Shown: one piece after another, positions 20,434 to 26,739 of the stretch | Layout of the letters: the number at the start of each line of letters is the position of its first letter | Numbering within the stretch: the first letter of the stretch is position 1 | DNA from: Chalciporus piperatus | Lineage: Eukaryota; Basidiomycota; Agaricomycetes; Boletales; Boletaceae | Length of the DNA: 26,739 nt | Direction: 5' to 3' | NCBI GenBank assembly: GCA_038093975.1 | Contig: JBBPTG010000306.1 | Span: 1 to 26,739 of the forward strand | The notes under the pieces: model-generated | What the model was told of the DNA's origin: nothing | Database searches by the model: none | Seen by the model: the letters and a program-made list of their open reading frames with translations, nothing else | Program-made: the position numbers and the translations under genes

Positions 20434-20800
20434 TAGGCAATTTTAGTACACTTTTTGTACACTTTGCTACACTCAATTATTACACACTTTAAGTACACTT
20501 TGTACACTCAATTACTAAACACTTTACTACACTTTTAAGTATGCTTTGGTACGCTTTTTTGTACACTTTGGTACACTCAATTATTACACACTTTGGTACA
20601 CTTTTAAGTACACTTTTACTACGCTTTTTTGTACACTTTTGCTACACTAATCCCTACACCTTTACTACACTTTTGACTACTGTTTTACTACGCTTTTTTG
20701 TACACTTTACTACACTAATCAAAACACACTTTCCCACACTTTTGACTACACTTTTAGTACGCTTTTTTGTACACTTTACTATACTCAATCCTAACACACA
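20434..20800. repeat. 69-70 bp T-rich minisatellite, nearly G-free on the + strand
   Basis: The anchor CGCTTTTTTGTACAC recurs at 20552, 20622, 20691 and 20760 (69-70 bp apart), embedded in shorter TACACTTT motifs. The + strand is almost free of G across the array, giving a strong strand asymmetry. Confidence 0.8.
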
Positions 20801-20824
20801 TTTCCATGAATGCATAGTAAAATG

Positions 20825-20970
20825 TCACTAATATCAACAAATCTGAAGAATACAAAGAATTCTGTGAAATTTTGACAAATATCATCTAATACACATCCTG
20901 GGAGGTTCAAGTATTTATCACAAATATCAACAAATCTGAAGAATACAAGGAATTCTGTGAAAATTTTAAC
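20825..20970. repeat. Subterminal direct repeat of copy B
   Basis: A ~39-bp segment beginning ATATCAACAAATCTGAAGAA and continuing to a GAATTCTGTGAAA motif is present twice, near 20832 and 20925. It may be a transposase-binding region, by position only. Confidence 0.6.
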
Positions 20971-21028
20971 TTTTTCTGGAAATTGTTAGTATTCCAGAGA
21001 ATTATCCACGGGAGGTTTTTCCTGATGT

Positions 21029-22199
21029 TCCATCCAGTGGAACGGTATACTTGATCTCCCCGCCGTCGAGAACAACCTCGACTTCACTAGCGTCATCAGA
21101 AACCTCGAACAAGCTGTAGAGGTCTATCCCGGCTTCACCAGCATCATTGACGATCTAGAGCGAGAGAACGCTCGTATCCAGGAAGACGTCGCTCGTACTC
21201 AGGCGTTACACGCTGAAAGAGAAAGGGAGTTCATTGAGAAGTACTCAGCTCTGATAGTCCCAGAGCCTGACTACTCGGACCTTTACGTTGATTGGCAAGA
21301 ACCGGTAATTCCCTCCTACCCATACCATTTACCTTCAGAGGTTTATATTCACCCTCTCGGTACCCTTCGGTTACCTCATCATCCCGCCAATCTTCAGATC
21401 GGCACTCGTCGACTTCTGTCACTCCCTCCCATCGAGGCTATTCGGGCACCGTTGCCACCCAACCCCCAGCAGATACTAGCCGACGCCTTCGGCGTTGAAG
21501 AGTTATATTACCGTGCCTCCTCCATCCCCAGAGCCCCAACCCCGCTCGCTGAGCCCGTCGATTGGACAGGCATCAACGAGGATATTTCTGCTCTTCAACA
21601 CAAATTCCCCATTGGAATCTCTGGCCGTACGGAAAGTTTCCGCCGCGCTCTCTATCACACGCTTATATCCCCGGCAGGTGAGAACGCGATTCGAGAGAAC
21701 CTTAACGATCGGATACGTGAACGCCGACGAAGCGACAGGTTACTTAGAGGTATCCCAGAGGACGCCGATATACGTATTAAGGAGAGAGTACCAACCCCGT
21801 GTTCTACTCGCCGCACTCGCTGCCCTAAGCCTCTCGTCCCTCTTAGGAAGATTCGTCCAATACAGCTTACAGGTCTCCCTGCTTCTTTCATACCTCATCT
21901 TCGGCCACGTAATTCTCTCAGACGACCTTCGCGTTACCTTTGATTTCACATACATTCTCGTAACACCCAGGAATCGTGTTGTAACTCCCCCTACTCCTCC
22001 CCTTTCCCCTGTTATATCACAAGCAGAGTTAGAAGAGGACAGAGAATCAATACCAGGATTGGTAGAGTCTGATAGTGAAGACGAAGGAGGACTAAGAAAC
22101 ACAAACGCGCCAGGAGTGCAACTGTACTATCCCGCACCTCATTCCCCCTGCTTCGTTATCAGGAGAAACCCTCGAAGGATCTCAGGAGATCTGAAATAA
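21029..22199 (+). pseudogene. Extra retrotransposon ORF upstream of gag, frame-disrupted
   Basis: An open frame runs from the right edge of copy B (WNGILDLPAVENNLDFTSVI) through a charged helix (IIDDLERENARIQEDVART) to about 21700. It continues best in another frame (YVNADEATGYLEVSQR) to a stop at 22197-22199. The second part has two hydrophobic stretches at about 21801-21855 (VLLAALAALSLSSLLG) and 21874-21915 (SLLLSYLIFGHVIL), then an acidic, Ser-rich tail (ESIPGLVESDSEDEGG). Sequence left of copy B (SSNPAASQRAVSP, ~19045-19083) probably encodes its N-terminus. At least one frameshift, plus the copy B insertion, disrupts it. It is not a standard Ty3/gypsy product; membrane association is only suggested by the hydrophobic segments. 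Confidence 0.5.
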
Positions 22200-22237
22200 A
22201 AATCTAGTTTTACCCCTTCCATTCTAGTGCTTCAAGA

Positions 22238-23434
22238 ATGTCGGTTCTCGCCCCAGACTTAGCAGCTGCCTTAACAGGCATTCTCGGACATCGTGACGCG
22301 TCCATACGGGATCTTGGAACGCAGTTGAGGCTCGCGTTAGAAACTATGACGGATCAGCTTACCAACGCTCAGAGGTTAAATCAAAATCTAAACAATAATA
22401 TCTTGCAGCTTGAAGCGCAAGTACAAGCCATTCAAGTGCCTGGCGCAATACCAGCTCCTACGGTCGGACCTAGCGGACCTAAGTTGTCCAAAATTGTTAA
22501 GGATCCAGGAGACTATGACGGAGCTAGAGGAAAGAAGTTCGAAGAATGGTGGACAAGAGTCCGCGCATGGCTAGATGAAAACAACACCGTGTTACATGGA
22601 ATGACGGCGATCAGAGCTATCCTTAGTCGAATGACAGGAGGAGACACCGCTACTTTCTCACGAGCCATGACCCATGATATCTTGGAAAATGGAACCACGT
22701 ATACTGCCGCCGAGTTCCATAAACGAATCACCGATCAATTCCGCTCGGGTAACGAAGTGGAATATCACCGCAATCAGATCAAGAATCTGAAACAAGGCAA
22801 GATGACTATGGAGAAATTCCTTACCACGTTCCAAACTCATCGCCTCATGGACGATTGGAGTGATGCGCGACACATCGAACTTCTAGAACTAAAAGCAGAT
22901 CCAGAGATCACACATCGGATCTTCATGGATAAGGGACGGTTCAACAAATATGACACATACGTCGAAGAACTACGCCTCCTTGCAGGAAGGAAACAGCTTA
23001 TCTCCATGATCAAGACAGGAACCGCAGGTGATACCCTGCGATATAAATATACCAACACGGGCACACAACCGGGTCGTGGTGCCCCAATGGATATAGGTTC
23101 TGCCGAAATCGAAGAAGGCGAGATAGAAGAAGAGGAAGTACCATCTGTCGTAAAAGCAACCACAAGCAATTTCAAAGAAAAGAAGCAAGGAAATTGTTGG
23201 AACTGTGGGAAACCGGGACATCCGAAACAGCAATGTCCGGTACCTAGTACCAAATGCAAGGGCTGTGGTTGGTCACGAGGCGAACACAAACGTGCTTGCA
23301 AACTTCAGAAGAGACAGGTGAGAGAACTGTCTACCGAATCTAGTGCTCTTGAAGGCCGTTCATTCGACGAAATGAAGGCTTACTTCTACGATATGAAAGA
23401 TATCGAAATGAAGGGAAAAGGCAAAGCGGCCTGA
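22238..23434 (+). CDS. gag: Retrotransposon Gag polyprotein with CCHC zinc knuckle
   Basis: 398-aa Gag with ATG at 22238 and TGA at 23432-23434, no internal stop. Order: N-terminal region with a coiled-coil segment (LTNAQRLNQNLNNNILQLEA, residues ~48-67), then the retrotransposon gag/capsid domain (FEEWWTRVRAWLDEN; YHRNQIKNLKQGKMTMEKFL; WSDARHIELLELKADPEI). An acidic linker (EIEEGEIEEEE) follows, then a CCHC knuckle CWNCGKPGHPKQQC (C320, C323, H328, C333) with extra cysteines CKGCGW after it. Gag packages element RNA into particles. The last codons hold a slippery heptamer leading to pol in the -1 frame. The gene appears intact, unlike its neighbours. Confidence 0.95.
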   Translation: MSVLAPDLAAALTGILGHRDASIRDLGTQLRLALETMTDQLTNAQRLNQNLNNNILQLEAQVQAIQVPGAIPAPTVGPSGPKLSKIVKDPGDYDGARGKKFEEWWTRVRAWLDENNTVLHGMTAIRAILSRMTGGDTATFSRAMTHDILENGTTYTAAEFHKRITDQFRSGNEVEYHRNQIKNLKQGKMTMEKFLTTFQTHRLMDDWSDARHIELLELKADPEITHRIFMDKGRFNKYDTYVEELRLLAGRKQLISMIKTGTAGDTLRYKYTNTGTQPGRGAPMDIGSAEIEEGEIEEEEVPSVVKATTSNFKEKKQGNCWNCGKPGHPKQQCPVPSTKCKGCGWSRGEHKRACKLQKRQVRELSTESSALEGRSFDEMKAYFYDMKDIEMKGKGKAA

Positions 23435-23456
23435 ATGATCTGGGCAAACGGACCGC
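23413..23456 (+). promoter_or_regulatory. Candidate programmed -1 frameshift signal, gag to pol
   Basis: The heptamer GGGAAAA (23413-23419) is in the correct register of gag (AAG GGA AAA). After a 6-nt spacer, GCGGCC (23426-23431) can pair with GG-A-CCGC (23450-23456, one bulge), enclosing an 18-nt loop that contains the gag stop. The -1 frame is open from here into pol. Confidence 0.55.
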
Positions 23457-26400
23457 AACTAACTTGTTAGGAAAATCTGTAAACTATTCACACAGTCAAA
23501 CGGGGTCTCATGTTGATCATGAGCTTGGCCTGGACTCTAGTCAGGTGCTTAATTCCGTTTCCATAATCCGATATCTTTCCGAAAACCCAGGACCACGTTT
23601 CATTCGCACGACGGACCGAGAACTGAAGTTATCCACTTCCATTGCCTCACAACGCCTCCCGTCTGCTTTCACACGAGCAGAAGCACTTCTTGATTCAGGA
23701 GCTAATGCTATCTTCGTTGATCGGAGATGGGCTGAGAAAATCAAATTACCCCTCGTGCAACTCAGACATCCACTTACGGTATACAACGTGGACGGAACAC
23801 ATAACTCCGCTGGACAGATAACACACTGTGCGGAAATCATTATCCATTTTAACGGACATCGTGAGAAGGCCATTGCTGAAGTCACTGATCTCGGAAAGAA
23901 TCAGATGATACTAGGATACGCATGGCTGAAGCAACACAATCCGGAGATAGATTGGAACAAAGGAACGGTCCACATGACACGTTGTCCTTTGTCTTGTTCC
24001 GTGTTACGAGATAAACCACCGTTCGCACGTCAACTTGATGATGAAGAACGAAATTCTCTTCGTCACATCAACGCCGCAAAGAAGGATGTACCAGAACCGA
24101 AAACGGAAAAGACTCCGGAAGAACTTGTTCCAAAAGAATATCACAAGTATATTCACCTGTTCAAGAAAAAGGAATCTGAACGCATGCCAACCCGTAAGCC
24201 GTGGGATCATGCAATTGACTTGAAAGACACCTACAAGCCGAAAAAGGGTCGTCTTATCCCACTCTCTGTCACGGAACAAGAAGAAGTCAGCGCATTCATT
24301 GATGATCAGCTCAAGAAAGGATACATTCGTCCTTCCAAATCTGAGCAGACTTCTCCCGTGTTCTTCGTTCCCAAGAAGGATGGCAAGAAACGCATGGTTC
24401 AAGATTATCGATATCTAAATGAACACACGGTGAAAAACAATTACCCGCTACCTCTCATCTCCCAATTAGTTGATAAACTGAAAGGCGCAAAACTGTTTAC
24501 CAAAATGGACTTGCACTGGGGATACAACAACATCCGCATCAAAGAAGGCGATGAATCTAAAGCCGCATTCGTGTGTTTCCGTGGCGCCTTCGAACCCTTG
24601 GTCATGTACTTCGGATTATGCAATTCTCCTGCAACATTCCAGACCATGATGAACGACATCTTCTCGGATATGGAAGACGCTGTTGTTGTCTACATTGATG
24701 ACATCATGATCTTTACCAAATCCGATGACCCTGCTGTCCATGCCAAAATAGTCAAAGAAGTTCTTCGTCGCCTAGAAGAGAATGACCTCTTCGTCAAACC
24801 AGAGAAATGTGTTTTCCATATCAAGGAAGTAGAATTCTTGGGAATGACAATTACTCCCGAAGGAATCAGGATGGACGACGATAAGGTCAAGGCAATTACC
24901 GAATGGCCAACTCCGACGAATGTCAGAGGTGTCAGAAGCTTTCTTGGGTTAGCAAACTTCTATCGCCGTTTCATTCAAGACTACGCTCAAGTGGCTAGAC
25001 CCTTGAATGACCTTACCAAGAAGGATGTGAAATTTGCATGGGAAGATGCGCAGAGGAACGCCTTCAACACATTGAAACAGAAGTTCATCACCGCTCCCAT
25101 ACTCGCTTTCCCAGACAATGACAAACGCTTCCGTCTAGAATCGGATGCATCTAATTACGCCACGGGTGCTGTTCTATCTATAGAACAAGGAGACAAATGG
25201 CATCCCGTCGCGTTCTCTTCCCACTCCATGTCACCGGAAGAACGCAACTATCCCATCGCGGATAAAGAAATGCTAAGCGTTATCAGAAGTCTAGAACAAT
25301 GGAGACATTATCTGGAAGGTTCCAAGCACGAGTTCGAAATCTGGAACGATCACGCAAATCTTCAGTTCTTCATGACTCGGCAGGATCTAAATCGACGACA
25401 AGCACGCTGGTCTCAATATCTTAGCCGATTCAATTTCAAATGGTTACACAAAGCAGGTTCCCAAATGGGAAAAGCCGATGCCTTATCAAGAAGAGAAGAT
25501 CATGCAATCGGTATCGAAGCAGATAACAAAGCTGTCCTTGTAATATCTCCGGACAGAATAGCTGTCACGTCAACCGTTCAACTATCAACCGATTCCGATT
25601 CGATCAAAGATAAGATCAGAAAAGCAACCTTCAAAATACGTGAGACAGAAGTCATGAAACTCTGTAAAGAGCATGGCATTTGCGAAGAATCTGATGGAAT
25701 TCTGATCGACAAGGAAGGAAGACTGTATGTCCCTGAAGAAGAAGATCTCCGCATGGAGATTATTCGGCTTCATCACGACACACCCGTTACTGGACATCCC
25801 GGATATGAAAAGACAATCGAACTGCTCCAGCGCAGCTACGCCTGGCCAGGAATGGCTACGCTCGTAAAAGACTATGTCTCACGCTGTGACAGATGTGCAC
25901 GTTTCAAAGGGATAAACTATGCTGATTCTGGAAAGCTTCGCCCTCTTGAAGTTCCGGATCTTCCCTGGGAACATATCTCTGCGGATTTCACTACCGATCT
26001 GCCACTCTCGAATGGATTTGATTCTATTCTTGTCGTCGTCGACAGATTCTCCAAAGAAGTCGAATTCATTCCATGCAACAAGACAGTCACCGCTCTCGAC
26101 ACTGCTCGTCTTTACCTAACCCATGTATGGAAACATCATGGACTTCCTAAAACCATCATATCGGACCGAGGTCCGCAATTCGCATCTCAAGTGATGAAAG
26201 ACATATGCAAACATCTTGGCATTACGCCCAAACTCTCTACCGCCTTTCATCCGCAGACTGATGGACAAACTGAATGTATGAATCGAGATCTACAACAGTA
26301 TCTCCGCTTGTTCACGTCAGAAAAGCAAGAAGAATGGACTGATTGGTTACCAATTGCTCAATTCTCATACAACTCGAAGAAGCAAGCTTCTACATCCAAA

Positions 26401-26667
26401 GCTCCTTTCAACGTCACACACACATATTCTCCAAGAATGGGAATAGAGAATTACACATCTAAAGCACCCGCGGCTGCAGACTTTGTTGACACGCTTGCCA
26501 ACACGTTAAAAGAAACCAAGGATAACATAATAGAAGCTCAGAAGCGTATGAAAACGCAAGCTGACAAACACCGTTCTAACTCACCATCTTATGAGATTGG
26601 TCAGAAAGTCTGGTTGTCTACAACAAATCTCCGCTTAGCGCAGAGATCTAAGAAACTTTCCCCATGA
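23435..26667 (+). CDS. pol: Retrotransposon Pol: protease, reverse transcriptase, RNase H, integrase (truncated by TGA)
   Basis: Frame -1 to gag, open from the frameshift site to TGA at 26665-26667. There is no ATG before the protease, so translation by frameshifting is expected. Counting from codon 23464: protease ALLDSGANAIF (D77), RT with FVPKKDGKKRMVQDYR and the catalytic YIDD (410-413), FLGLANFYRRFI, RNase H RLESDASNYATG (D561). The integrase zinc-binding part has LHHDTPVTGHPGYE (H770) with CDRCARFKG, and the catalytic core has D841 (ADFTTDLP), D901 (SDRGPQF) and E937 (DGQTECMNRD), giving D-D(35)-E. All active-site residues are kept. The stop falls in KLSP*WLGPYE, the GPY/F module, where family members have Lys/Arg. 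Any C-terminal chromodomain would be lost from the product. Confidence 0.95.
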
Positions 26668-26739
26668 TGGTTGGGCCCTTACGAAATCACAACCCTGATT
26701 GGACGGAACGCACTACGTTTGAAGCTTCCGCATACCATG
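26668..26739 (+). pseudogene. Remnant GPY/F module of integrase after the TGA
   Basis: The pol frame continues open after the TGA (WLGPYEITTLIGRNALRLKL) to the window edge, matching the GPY/F region of Ty3/gypsy integrases. The change is one base from an intact frame (CGA to TGA fits). Confidence 0.8.

Larger units (their letters stand above)
19099..21026. mobile_element. Non-autonomous TIR element, copy B (complete, 1928 bp)
   Basis: Terminal inverted repeats of about 45 bp with four differences: ATCAGGAAAAACCTCCCGTG at the left and its complement at the right, both continuing into ATAATTCTCTNGAATACTAA. Flanks GTACCTTC (19091-19098) and GTTCCATC (21027-21034) agree at 6 of 8 bases, a possible decayed 8-bp duplication. 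It has no transposase. Internally it holds five GC-rich units, a T-rich 69-bp array and a duplicated subterminal segment. The insertion splits the 5' ORF of the retrotransposon. Confidence 0.85.
18429..26739 (+). mobile_element. Ty3/gypsy LTR retrotransposon, 3' end outside the window
   Basis: Starts with an LTR-like TGTTACGGAACG inside copy A. It continues through a leader/first ORF (split by copy B), gag, and pol with order PR-RT-RH-IN, the Metaviridae (Ty3/gypsy) order. The 3' LTR is not in the window, so LTR divergence and the target duplication (expected GTGGC if 5 bp) cannot be checked. It is probably defective: insertion in the 5' ORF, apparent frameshifts there, and a TGA in pol. Confidence 0.9.

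Noticed and set aside
19099..21026. Copy B as a Helitron
   Set aside because: It has inverted termini at both ends and no TC..CTRR ends, and a TA-poor insertion context.

Overview
The window looks like a transposon-dense accessory region of a basidiomycete (Agaricomycete-type) fungus. Introns are very short and uniform: most models here use 45-59 nt introns, many of exactly 51-53 nt, with GT..AG ends and CTNAC/CTGAT-like branch points. There are KDZ-type transposase genes with CxC2 cysteine clusters, a TET/JBP-like dioxygenase gene, and a Ty3/gypsy retrotransposon. No bacterial-style operons or CRISPR arrays are seen.

Positions 1-7.3 kb form a compact five-gene block. A partial conserved gene runs off the left edge (-). 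A KDZ transposase gene (+, ten-odd exons, 748 aa by my splicing) meets a TET/JBP 2-oxoglutarate/Fe(II) dioxygenase gene (-, 4 exons, 385 aa) tail to tail, with one base between the stop codons. A small multi-exon gene of unknown function (+) starts 46 bp from the TET/JBP start. A small Zn2Cys6-like protein gene (-) follows and appears frameshifted at a homopolymer. The spliced KDZ and TET/JBP frames close in phase and keep their catalytic residues. This is the most biologically striking part: a transposase linked to an enzyme predicted to oxidise 5-methylcytosine.

Positions 7.3-16.3 kb hold a minisatellite, a decayed minus-strand gene, and a 4.46-kb fold-back element (9465-13928). The element has near-identical ends, a 31-bp minisatellite, and blocks of ~157-bp repeats in alternating orientation that mirror each other around position ~11,700. 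After it come a plus-strand pseudogene, an intact Zn2Cys6-like/coiled-coil gene of 280 codons, and a small coiled-coil gene.

Positions 17-26.7 kb are a nest of elements. The end of a relative of the fold-back element abuts a non-autonomous TIR element (copy A). Copy A carries a solo LTR with a perfect 5-bp target duplication and, further on, a Ty3/gypsy retrotransposon that leaves the window at the right. The retrotransposon's 5' leader/first ORF is split by a complete second copy (B, 1928 bp) of the same TIR element. Downstream are an extra 5' ORF, gag with a CCHC knuckle, a well-formed candidate -1 frameshift signal, and pol (PR-RT-RNaseH-IN). Pol is cut by a TGA exactly at the GPY/F module.

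All splice models, element boundaries and family calls were read by eye; no database search or alignment program was run.
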